Part shown: positions 7,953 to 16,277 of the stretch, piece by piece
Position numbering within the stretch: the first letter of the stretch is position 1
Layout of the letters: every line of letters begins with the position of its first letter
DNA from: DASCQC01 sp036012865
Lineage (GTDB): Bacteria > Pseudomonadota > Gammaproteobacteria > Comchoanobacterales > Comchoanobacteraceae
Length of the DNA: 64,000 nt
NCBI GenBank assembly: GCA_036012865.1
Contig: DASCQC010000026.1
Location: forward strand, 1-64,000
Reading direction: 5' to 3'
Program-made: the position numbers and the translations under genes
The notes under the pieces: generated by a model
What the model was told of the DNA's origin: nothing
Database searches by the model: none
What the model saw: only the letters and a program-made list of their open reading frames with translations

Positions 7953-9020
7953 TCACTCATCCTCCCATTTTAGGCTGCCCCCTACCTGGTACTCAGTAAC
8001 TCTTGTTTCAAAGAAGTTTTTTTCCTTTTTCAAGTCCAACACCTCACTCATCCATGGAAAGGGGTTACTCTTATTTTCATAAACATCATCAAGGCCTATT
8101 TGATTCAGCCTGCGATTGGCAATATATTCAAGGTACTCTCTAAACATTTCCTTATTTAACCCAAGAATGCCCTTTTGCATCGTATCTTCAGCGTATTGAT
8201 ATTCTAATTCAACCCCTTCCTTGATTAACCCAACGACTTCTTTTTTAAATGAGGGGGTCCAAACATCAGGGTTTTCAGCGACAATTTGATTAATTGCGTC
8301 GATTCCAAAATTAAGGTGCATGGATTCATCTCTTAAAATATATTGAAACTGCTCAGAAGTTCCAACCATTTTATTTCTTCTGCCCATAGATAGAATTTGA
8401 ACAAAACCGACATAAAAGAAAATACCTTCAACAATCATGTAGAACACTATCAGGTCCCTTAAAAACCTTTGATTATCTGCCGTCGTTCCGGTGGTGAAAT
8501 TAGGGTCAACAAGCGATCGTGTGTAAGGCATAGCCCAATTTGCTTTATTAGCTACCGATGGAACTTCTCGATACATATTGAATATTTCAGCTTCATCCAA
8601 ACCAAGGCTTTCAATAATATGCTGATAAGAATGTGTATGAAGAGCTTCCTCAAATGCCTGCCTGAGTATATACTGCCGGCATTCTGGGTTAGTAATGTGT
8701 CGATATATAGCCAGAACTAAATTGTTTGCAACCAACGAATCCGCCGTAGAAAAGAATCCTAAATTTCTCTTAATGATAGTTCTCTCTTCTTCTGATAACC
8801 CATCTTTAGACTTCCAAAGATCAATATCACTTGCCATGCTAATTTCATTAGGCATCCAATGATTGGCGCAACCCGTAAGATATTTTTCCCAAGCCCACTC
8901 ATATTTGAAAGGAACCAGTTGGTTGACATCAGCAACTGCATTAATCATTGCTTTTTCACTAACATCGACTCTTTCTGCACCTAGTTCAATATCAGCTATT
9001 CCTGAAATTTTATCGGTCAT
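7953..9020 (-). CDS. nrdB: Class Ia ribonucleotide reductase beta subunit
   Basis: Holds the diiron centre and tyrosyl radical used by NrdA to make deoxyribonucleotides. From the ATG at 9020 the protein is 355 residues. I chose this start because an AGGAG site precedes it by nine bases, while the longer frame from 9053 would overlap nrdA and has no good site. Metal ligands fit: Asp94, Glu125 and His128; the radical tyrosine is Tyr132 (EEALHTHSY). A second Glu/His set lies near ESMHLNFG. The nrdA-nrdB order is standard. Confidence 0.95.
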   Translation of the reverse strand: MTDKISGIADIELGAERVDVSEKAMINAVADVNQLVPFKYEWAWEKYLTGCANHWMPNEISMASDIDLWKSKDGLSEEERTIIKRNLGFFSTADSLVANNLVLAIYRHITNPECRQYILRQAFEEALHTHSYQHIIESLGLDEAEIFNMYREVPSVANKANWAMPYTRSLVDPNFTTGTTADNQRFLRDLIVFYMIVEGIFFYVGFVQILSMGRRNKMVGTSEQFQYILRDESMHLNFGIDAINQIVAENPDVWTPSFKKEVVGLIKEGVELEYQYAEDTMQKGILGLNKEMFREYLEYIANRRLNQIGLDDVYENKSNPFPWMSEVLDLKKEKNFFETRVTEYQVGGSLKWEDE

Positions 9021-9043
9021 TACATTTTCTCCTTTAATTAGTA

Positions 9044-11836
9044 TTACTGACAAGCTTCACAATCTGGGTCCTCAATCGAACAGGCTTTCGCGCTGCTAAC
9101 CTTGTTTAAAGACCTATCATTGACAGTTGATTTTTCGGCATTGGATGCACCTAAAGTTCTTAAGTAGTAGGTTGTTTTCAAGCCAGACATCCATGCAAAC
9201 TGATACAAATCACTGAGTTTTTTACCGGATGGAACAGCCATGTAAAGATTAAGAGACTGACTTTGATCCAGCCACTTTTGTCTTCTTGATCCACATTTAA
9301 CGAGCCATATTGGGTCAATCTCAAAAGCGGTTTTATAAACATTCTTGATTTCAGATGGAATTCTAGAGATTTTCTGAACACTTCCGTCATTAAACTTCAA
9401 ATCAGCTAAGATTTTTTTATCCCATAACCCTGCTTTTTTGAGCTTGTTATACAGGTATTTATTGATAATGGTAAATTCACCAGACATATTCGAGCGAACA
9501 TAAAGGTTTTGATAACTTGGGTCAATGGATGCTGAAACTCCGCAAATATTAGAGATCGTCGCCGTTGGAGCAATAGCGAGTATGTTTGAGTTTCTAATGC
9601 CATACTTCTTTAAGTTTTGGCGTATAGGCTCCCAATCCAAAGAACAGCTGTCATCCACATTAATATACTGCTTTCTATAACTAATTAAATTTCGAAGGCT
9701 GTCGATGGGTAGTATATTTTGACTCCATAAAGATCCTTCATAACTTGCATATACTCCCTTCTCTTTTGCCAGGTTAATAGACGCTTGTATGGCATAGTAA
9801 CTGATTAACTCCATACACTCATCAGAAAACCTAACGGCTTCGTCAGAATCATAGGCAATATTTTTGATGTAAAGGGCATCTTGAAAGCCCATAAGACCAA
9901 GCCCTACGGGCCGATGCTTTTGATTCGCTGTTTTAGCCTGGGGAATGGAGTAATAATTAACATCAATCACCGTATCTAGCATTTCAATAGCTGTCTGTAT
10001 TGAGTTTTGTAATTTTTCTTTATCAATCTCACCATTGGAAAGCATATGATTAACCAAATTAATACTGCCCAAGTTACAAACAGCTACCTCATCATCAGGG
10101 CTGTTATTACTCGATGTATTGAGTGTGATTTCAGTGCATAAGTTGGATGAATGAATGGTGCCACAATGTTGTTGTGGGGAGCGAATATTACAAGGGTCTT
10201 TGAAGGTAATCCAAGGGTGGCCAGTTTCATAAACCATGGATAATATTTTTCTCCATAGATCCAGAGCCCCAATAGTTTTACTGCGAATTTTACCCTCTTT
10301 TGCCAGAAGCTCATAACTCGAGTACATTTCGGCAAATTTTTCTCCAAATGCATCATGTAATCCTGGGACTTCATCTGGAGAAAAAAGCGTCCAAATGGAT
10401 TTTTCTTGAACCCTCTGCATGAATAAATCTGGAATCCAATTAGCGGTATTCATATCATGCGTTCTTCTTCGATCATCCCCTGTGTTTTTTCTTAGTTCGA
10501 TAAATTCTTCAATATCCATATGCCATGTTGTTAAGTAGGCACACACAGCACCTTTTCTTTTTCCACCTTGATTAACGGCAATAGCCGTTGCATCCGCAAC
10601 ATTTAAAAACGGAACAACTCCTGAGGATTCACCATTGGTTCCCTTAATATAGGACCCCTGCCCTCTGACTTGAGACCAATCATTACCCAGCCCTCCTGCG
10701 TATTTGGATAAAGAAGCATTATCGCCAATGGCGGAAAAGATGCCTCTTAAATTATCAGACACCGTGGTTAAAAAGCAACTTGACAATTGTGGCCTACAAG
10801 TTCCTGAATTAAACAATGTCGGGGTCGAGCACATGTAATCAAGACTTGAGATAAGATGATAAAACTGAGCAGCCTTTTTGTTTTTATTATCACCGTAGTT
10901 ACCCGCTAAACCCATGGCAACTCGCATAAAAAACATTTGGGGAAGTTCGATACGCTTTTTATTGTGATGAATCAGATACCTATCATACAGTGTTTGTATG
11001 CTTAAGTAAGTCAATTTCTCATCACGGGTTACATCCATCTCTTGAGAAAGATAGTCCAGATCAAAATCGTTCAACTTATCACTAATCAGCGCATGTTTAA
11101 CACCCATTTGGATGAACTGTTTAAGCAAGGTACTGTAATCAAAATTAATATCACTGTTACAATACATAGTGTTATCATAATATCCTCTGGTTTCTTCAGT
11201 AACAATGTATTTCATTATTCTAGAAGCATACGTTGAATATTCAGGGTTGATTTCAATATTCATCCTGGCTGTCAGTGTAACAGTCTGCATGAGCTCTTTA
11301 TAAGTAATTCCATTAAAAATCTGTTTGTGTGTCGTGTTGAGAATATCATAGACATCAATTGAATCCAGGCCTGAAGATAATTGGGTCAGGATATTTAATA
11401 AAGGGCTTTTATCAAAAGGTCTCAAGCTATCATATTGCACACTGATAGTTTCATTAGGTTCTTTATTTGATCGTTCCAAAGCTCTTTTATAGCGGTATTC
11501 TATGTAATGACGAGCAACATCATTTAGGTTTTTATTATTCATTAATGTGTTTTCTACACGCTTTTGAAGTGATTCGATATCAATACTCTTGTCAATAACC
11601 TCCATATCAAGCACAGATTTAGAAACCTGATTAGTTAAATCAATCATGTAACTTAGTGTTGATTCAGCTTTGACAAATTCAGTACCATTCGCCTCAATAA
11701 AAGCAAGTCTTATGGCTGAAAATATTTTATAAGGGTTATAATTAGTAATTTCGTTATTGCGCTTAATAACTTTATACTCACTTAAAGTCATGAGGCCATC
11801 TATCAATTCAGTAGATTCAACAATTTGTGTAGTCAT
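9044..11836 (-). CDS. nrdA: Class Ia ribonucleotide reductase alpha subunit
   Basis: Catalytic subunit reducing ribonucleoside diphosphates. The 930-residue protein has an N-terminal ATP cone (about residues 17-110, the allosteric on/off site), followed by the ten-stranded barrel with the NLCTE active-site motif and the cysteines in SSCFL and AVCNLGSINL. The C-terminal tail carries CEAC, the cysteine pair that passes electrons from thioredoxin; trxB is elsewhere in the window. It is longer than E. coli NrdA (761), close to the long NrdA form in other bacteria. A GGAG site precedes the ATG and an NrdR-like box lies upstream. Confidence 0.95.
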   Translation of the reverse strand: MTTQIVESTELIDGLMTLSEYKVIKRNNEITNYNPYKIFSAIRLAFIEANGTEFVKAESTLSYMIDLTNQVSKSVLDMEVIDKSIDIESLQKRVENTLMNNKNLNDVARHYIEYRYKRALERSNKEPNETISVQYDSLRPFDKSPLLNILTQLSSGLDSIDVYDILNTTHKQIFNGITYKELMQTVTLTARMNIEINPEYSTYASRIMKYIVTEETRGYYDNTMYCNSDINFDYSTLLKQFIQMGVKHALISDKLNDFDLDYLSQEMDVTRDEKLTYLSIQTLYDRYLIHHNKKRIELPQMFFMRVAMGLAGNYGDNKNKKAAQFYHLISSLDYMCSTPTLFNSGTCRPQLSSCFLTTVSDNLRGIFSAIGDNASLSKYAGGLGNDWSQVRGQGSYIKGTNGESSGVVPFLNVADATAIAVNQGGKRKGAVCAYLTTWHMDIEEFIELRKNTGDDRRRTHDMNTANWIPDLFMQRVQEKSIWTLFSPDEVPGLHDAFGEKFAEMYSSYELLAKEGKIRSKTIGALDLWRKILSMVYETGHPWITFKDPCNIRSPQQHCGTIHSSNLCTEITLNTSSNNSPDDEVAVCNLGSINLVNHMLSNGEIDKEKLQNSIQTAIEMLDTVIDVNYYSIPQAKTANQKHRPVGLGLMGFQDALYIKNIAYDSDEAVRFSDECMELISYYAIQASINLAKEKGVYASYEGSLWSQNILPIDSLRNLISYRKQYINVDDSCSLDWEPIRQNLKKYGIRNSNILAIAPTATISNICGVSASIDPSYQNLYVRSNMSGEFTIINKYLYNKLKKAGLWDKKILADLKFNDGSVQKISRIPSEIKNVYKTAFEIDPIWLVKCGSRRQKWLDQSQSLNLYMAVPSGKKLSDLYQFAWMSGLKTTYYLRTLGASNAEKSTVNDRSLNKVSSAKACSIEDPDCEACQ

Positions 11837-11845
11837 TTACTCTCC

Positions 11846-11861
11846 ATACTATATGTAGTGC
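11846..11861 (-). promoter_or_regulatory. NrdR-like box upstream of nrdA
   Basis: On the minus strand GCACTACATATAGTAT matches the NrdR box pattern acaCwAtATaTwGtgt at most positions. It lies just upstream of the nrdA ribosome site. NrdR boxes normally occur in pairs about three helical turns apart; the second, around 11881-11895, is much weaker, so this call is tentative. Confidence 0.4.
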
Positions 11862-12028
11862 TTGTGTGATTTCTATATAACAACATAATGTGTTATGGCG
11901 TCAGATTCAAGAGTCTTTCCTATGATTTTTTAATTAACTGTGTTTTGTTATTTATTAGCAGTAGCTTAGTAAAAACTCACACCATAGCTCCTGAATTTAA
12001 GTCACTTCAAATTAATGCTAGGTTTTAC

Positions 12029-12057
12029 TTGATTTTAGTTAAACTAATGATTATTAT
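12029..12057 (+). promoter_or_regulatory. Candidate promoter for rpsU-dnaG-rpoD
   Basis: TTGATT, a 17-base spacer and TATTAT, ending about 30 bases before the rpsU GTG. The 252-base divergent gap between nrdA and rpsU (11837-12088) holds this and the NrdR-like site; I see no gene in it. Confidence 0.45.
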
Positions 12058-12088
12058 TTGCTACCTATTATTTTTGGAGGCTGTGTAA

Positions 12089-12379
12089 GTGGCTGCAGTT
12101 GATGTTGTAAATAAATTTGGATCGGTTGATTCGGCTTTAAGAAAGCTGAAGAGAATATGTGATCGAAATGGATTGCCTAAAGAGCTTAGAAAACGTGAAC
12201 ATCACGTTAAAGATTCAGAAAGTAACAGACGTAAACGTGTCGCAGCGGAGAAGCGTCAGTCTAAACGTATTCAAAAGGAACAGTCTTATATTTCCTCAGC
12301 TAGAAAACGTATTAGAACTAAAATTGAAATGTACTCAGAAGTTCCTGTCAAGCAAGAGTCATCAGATAACGCCGGTTAA
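12089..12379 (+). CDS. rpsU: Ribosomal protein S21
   Basis: Small-subunit protein S21, first gene of the macromolecular synthesis operon. The core VDSALRKLKRICDRNGL..ELRKREHH matches S21, followed by the basic RRKR..A..KRQSKRI helix. It starts with GTG, preceded by GGAGG at 12076-12080. At 96 residues it is longer than the usual 71: the C-terminus continues for about 28 residues past the normal end, first basic, then acidic. dnaG follows after nine bases. Confidence 0.88.
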   Translation: MAAVDVVNKFGSVDSALRKLKRICDRNGLPKELRKREHHVKDSESNRRKRVAAEKRQSKRIQKEQSYISSARKRIRTKIEMYSEVPVKQESSDNAG

Positions 12380-12388
12380 TTCCCGCTT

Positions 12389-14128
12389 ATGCCAACTATT
12401 TCAAAGTCGTATATACGTAGATTGGTCGATAATGTTCGTATAGAAGATGTTATTGGAAGGAGACTTCGCCTGATAAGAAAAGGACGTGAATACTCCTCTG
12501 TGTGCCCCTTTCATTCTGAGAAGACCCCCTCTTTTACCGTTAGCCCTCACAAACAATTTTATTACTGCTTTGGATGTCATGCCAGCGGCAATAGTATTGA
12601 CTTTCTCTGCAACTTTGAAAAAATTGAATTTCCACAATCCATTGAGATTTTAGCTGAAATTTCAGGGTTACCTATTGAATATGAAGAAGGTGAAGCTGAA
12701 ACCAAAACAATTGATAAAAACAACTATTCAAAAATGTATAACGCTGTTGTCAATATTTATCAAAAACATGTTAACCTTAATGCTTCAGCTAAGACTTACT
12801 TAGAAAATAGAAAGATTAGTGAAGAAATCATCGGACACTTCAGAATAGGCTTTGCTCCTCAAAGTAAAAGTTCTCAGTATAACTTCCTAAAAAAATCCTT
12901 TACCCAGCAACAAATCGATGAATCTGGACTTGTTGTTGAAAGATCAGGTTCTCTATGTGATCGTTTTCAAAACCGACTGATATTTCCAATCAGAAATCGC
13001 CGAGGCAATGTTATTGCACTAGGTGGTAGAACGTTAACAGATAACGTTCCAAAATACCTTAACTCTCCAGAAACAGCGTGGTTTCATAAATCCAAAGTAT
13101 TGTACGGGCTCTATGAATCCATGTCAGCAAACAGTCAACCTGATAAAATTCTAGTCGTTGAAGGCTACACCGATGTGGTTAAGTTATTTCAGCATGAATT
13201 CTGTTATTCAGTTGCTGCACTAGGCACTGCTTTTAGCCAGTCACACTATATTGAACTATGCAGAGTGACCTCACAGATCGTCTTTTGCTTTGACGGCGAC
13301 AACGCCGGCGTCAGAGCCGCACTGAAAGCCTGTAAAGTATGCTTATCCAGTTATCAAGACGGGGTTGATGTTGCCTTTTTACTCTTGCCTGACAAACATG
13401 ACCCAGACAGTTATATTGATAAGTTTGGAAAACAATCATTTCAAGAATTAATCGACAGCTCAATCAATACTGAGGAATTTTTATTTACCTTTTTAAAATC
13501 CACATACCCTGTTGACAAAACCTCAGGCTTAGCCAACTACATGAATGATGTACGCGCGCTTATTGATTCAATGCCAAATAACGCGTCTAAGCACATCTTC
13601 ATGAGGCGTTTAAAAAACGATGAACTCATGGTTCCCTCCTCTAATACAGTTAACTCTATACCACTACAACCAGCACCGGCTACCAATGAGGATGATTGTC
13701 AGATTATTAATCTTATTATTCATGAACCCAAGAACTTTCAACCCGTTTTAGATCTCGCCAATATTTACCCAAGCCTGCAAACCACCCGAATACATTCTCT
13801 ATCACAAGCAATTTCACGAGAAAAATTAAACACTACGGCAGATGTTTATGAATGGAATCGATCATCCCAATTAATCAACCCGAATGAATGGAGCAAACCC
13901 ACATTAGATCAGGTTGAAAACACCGTTCACAACAACCAGCTTAAGTACCTCATTACATGTTATCTTCTTGACTTCATTACCAACAAGATAAGTACTCTTG
14001 TGAACAATACAACAACCGTTGGCGAGAAGGAAAACAACATTACTAAACTATTAAAAGAAAAAAGTTGTTTAAAAATGGAACAAGAATCACTAGAATATCG
14101 TTTAATTAACTCGGAGGGTAAGGCATAA
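12389..14128 (+). CDS. dnaG: DnaG primase
   Basis: Makes RNA primers at the replication fork. The 579-residue protein has the N-terminal zinc ribbon (Cys39, His42, Cys60, Cys63), then the RNA polymerase core with the TOPRIM motifs VEGYTDV and FCFDGDNAG, and a C-terminal helicase-interaction domain that is poorly conserved. The stop codon is immediately followed by the rpoD ATG, so the two are coupled. Confidence 0.96.
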   Translation: MPTISKSYIRRLVDNVRIEDVIGRRLRLIRKGREYSSVCPFHSEKTPSFTVSPHKQFYYCFGCHASGNSIDFLCNFEKIEFPQSIEILAEISGLPIEYEEGEAETKTIDKNNYSKMYNAVVNIYQKHVNLNASAKTYLENRKISEEIIGHFRIGFAPQSKSSQYNFLKKSFTQQQIDESGLVVERSGSLCDRFQNRLIFPIRNRRGNVIALGGRTLTDNVPKYLNSPETAWFHKSKVLYGLYESMSANSQPDKILVVEGYTDVVKLFQHEFCYSVAALGTAFSQSHYIELCRVTSQIVFCFDGDNAGVRAALKACKVCLSSYQDGVDVAFLLLPDKHDPDSYIDKFGKQSFQELIDSSINTEEFLFTFLKSTYPVDKTSGLANYMNDVRALIDSMPNNASKHIFMRRLKNDELMVPSSNTVNSIPLQPAPATNEDDCQIINLIIHEPKNFQPVLDLANIYPSLQTTRIHSLSQAISREKLNTTADVYEWNRSSQLINPNEWSKPTLDQVENTVHNNQLKYLITCYLLDFITNKISTLVNNTTTVGEKENNITKLLKEKSCLKMEQESLEYRLINSEGKA

Positions 14129-15955
14129 ATGTCTCAAAATAATACAAACTCAGAATCTGATCAAGATCCTGTTTACTCAGAAGCTGTCGTTTCTGACCTT
14201 GTGGAGTTATCCAAAACTCAAGGCTTTTTAAGCTATTCGCAAATAACCAGTATGATGTTAAACTCATCCATTGAAGATGTCGATCGCATGATATTGCATT
14301 TACAAGATATGGGCATTAAAATTGATGATCAATTTCATGGTCAAGAAATCTCCATAGATAAGTCTATCGAAACGCTGGGTTCAACTGATGACCCTGTTCG
14401 ACTATACATGAGAGAAATGGGCAAAGTTGACTTGTTAACTCGTTCAGGTGAAATTGAAATTGCAAAAAGAATTGAGAACGGAATTAAGCTAATGCTATCA
14501 TCACTTTCTCAGTTTCCCTTAGCAATAGAAAAAACTATTGATACTTATTATAATAGAATCCTCACTGAAGAGATCCAATCATCTGATCTTATTGTAGGTT
14601 TTTTTGATATAGAAATCAATAAGTACAACGTCAAGTCGCAAGCCAATAGCGAACCTGGGATAAACACCAATGATGACGAGAACTCTGATGAGTTTCTTGA
14701 AGATGAAGAAAGTACAATTGATACAGGTCTTGACCCCGATATATTACATGAACGAATGGAACACCTAAGATCGCTCTACACAAATTTCATGGAAATGTAT
14801 TCAGCTGGATCTACCATACAAGAACTAAACAAAGCATCCAGTGACTTAGCTGATTACTTTATGAACTTCAAGTTATCAAACAAACAATTTAAAAATTTTG
14901 TTGATGATGCCAAACGTATTAACGGCCAGATAAAAGTCATTGAGAGAAAATTGCTTGACATCATTTGTAATCAGTGCTTCATCGATAGAAAAGCATTTCT
15001 AAAAGCCTATAAAGGCAATGAAACCAATTTTAATCATTGGCTAAAAATAATTGAAGATGAATCACCTAATTTTTCAAAAGCAATGAAACCATTTTTAATC
15101 CCCACAAAAAGAATGGTTCGTGAATTAAAGCTTATCGAGGCTTCTCAAAAACTAACGATTGCTGATTTTAAACAAATTAATAGTGGATTACTGAATGGCG
15201 AAAGGAAAACGAGAAGAGCCAAATCTGATATGATTGAAGCCAATTTGAGACTGGTTATCTCCTTAGCTAAAAAATATACCAACAGAGGAATGCAGTTCTT
15301 AGACCTCATTCAGGAAGGCAACATTGGTCTTATGAAAGCTGTCGATAAATTCGAATATCGCCGAGGTTTTAAGTTTTCTACTTATGCTACGTGGTGGATT
15401 AGACAAGCCATTACTCGATCCATTGCAGATCAAGCTCGAACCATCCGTATTCCCGTGCATATGATTGAGACAATCAATAAAATTAACCGTTACATGCGCT
15501 ACTTTTTACAAAAATATGGTAGAGAACCTACTCCGGATGAATTAAGTCAAGAAATTGAAATGCCCATTGATAAGATAAGAAAAGTTATGAAAATATCAGA
15601 ACCTGTTTCAACAGAGACCCCGATAGGAGATGATGATGATGGCTCAAGTCTTGGAGACTTCATAGAAGATCAAAATTGTTTATTACCGATTGATTTGGCT
15701 ATACGCGAAGGTCTGAACAATACGGTGGAAGAAATGATGGTTACACTATCACCAAGGGAAGCCAAGGTCTTACGCATGCGCTTTGGGATTAATATGAACA
15801 CTGATCATACACTAGAGGAAGTGGGCAAACAATTTAATGTTACTCGGGAAAGAATCAGACAAATTGAAGCAAAAGCACTCAGAAAACTTAGACACCCTGC
15901 AAGAGCAGAAAAGTTTTTAAGCTTTCTTGATGAAGACGCCAACAAAATGTCTTAA
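14129..15955 (+). CDS. rpoD: RNA polymerase sigma-70 factor RpoD
   Basis: Housekeeping sigma factor. The 608-residue protein has region 1.1 (about residues 15-75), region 1.2 (DDPVRLYMREMGKVDLL), a large acidic non-conserved region, region 2 (NLRLVISLAKKYTNRGMQ and FSTYATWWIRQAITRSIADQ), region 3, and region 4 with TLEEVGKQFNVTRERIRQIE. The promoters found in this window match the -35/-10 it would read. The last gene of the rpsU-dnaG-rpoD operon. Confidence 0.97.
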   Translation: MSQNNTNSESDQDPVYSEAVVSDLVELSKTQGFLSYSQITSMMLNSSIEDVDRMILHLQDMGIKIDDQFHGQEISIDKSIETLGSTDDPVRLYMREMGKVDLLTRSGEIEIAKRIENGIKLMLSSLSQFPLAIEKTIDTYYNRILTEEIQSSDLIVGFFDIEINKYNVKSQANSEPGINTNDDENSDEFLEDEESTIDTGLDPDILHERMEHLRSLYTNFMEMYSAGSTIQELNKASSDLADYFMNFKLSNKQFKNFVDDAKRINGQIKVIERKLLDIICNQCFIDRKAFLKAYKGNETNFNHWLKIIEDESPNFSKAMKPFLIPTKRMVRELKLIEASQKLTIADFKQINSGLLNGERKTRRAKSDMIEANLRLVISLAKKYTNRGMQFLDLIQEGNIGLMKAVDKFEYRRGFKFSTYATWWIRQAITRSIADQARTIRIPVHMIETINKINRYMRYFLQKYGREPTPDELSQEIEMPIDKIRKVMKISEPVSTETPIGDDDDGSSLGDFIEDQNCLLPIDLAIREGLNNTVEEMMVTLSPREAKVLRMRFGINMNTDHTLEEVGKQFNVTRERIRQIEAKALRKLRHPARAEKFLSFLDEDANKMS

Positions 15956-16277
15956 CAGCCTCAAAACTATGTGATCGGTCCACTTTTACCGACGATACTT
16001 ACGATGCTGTCATTAATGTTTCATGATACTGGGTCTAGAATTAAACATTGAATCTATGTTTCATTGCTCGAATGACGTTAACTTAATACCGTATGGTTGA
16101 ATCTTTATATGATTCAAGTATACTTAGCTGTTAAACTGAACACCCTGTTCTCTTATAGACAATTGGTGAACAATCATCATAAGTGCTTTTTTCACAAGGC
16201 TAGGTTGATTTCGACCATTGATCTATTAAAAGATTACTTTCAAAATATAAATTATTACTTGATGTTAATTTTAAGAT
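15956..16277 (+). other. Non-coding gap between rpoD and rseP
   Basis: About 320 bases with no gene I can support. It contains a perfect 7-bp inverted repeat, TTGAATC/GATTCAA (16097-16103 and 16111-16117), without a following T run. There is no tRNA and no convincing terminator. It should hold the end of the rpoD transcript and a promoter for the next operon. Confidence 0.5.

Noticed and set aside
9044..9070. C-terminal Cys residues of NrdA as a CaaX-like motif
   Set aside because: The cysteine spacing (CEACQ) is the normal NrdA redox pair, not a CaaX box.
16097..16117. TTGAATC/GATTCAA inverted repeat as a terminator
   Set aside because: Stem is short and AT-rich and no T run follows on either strand.
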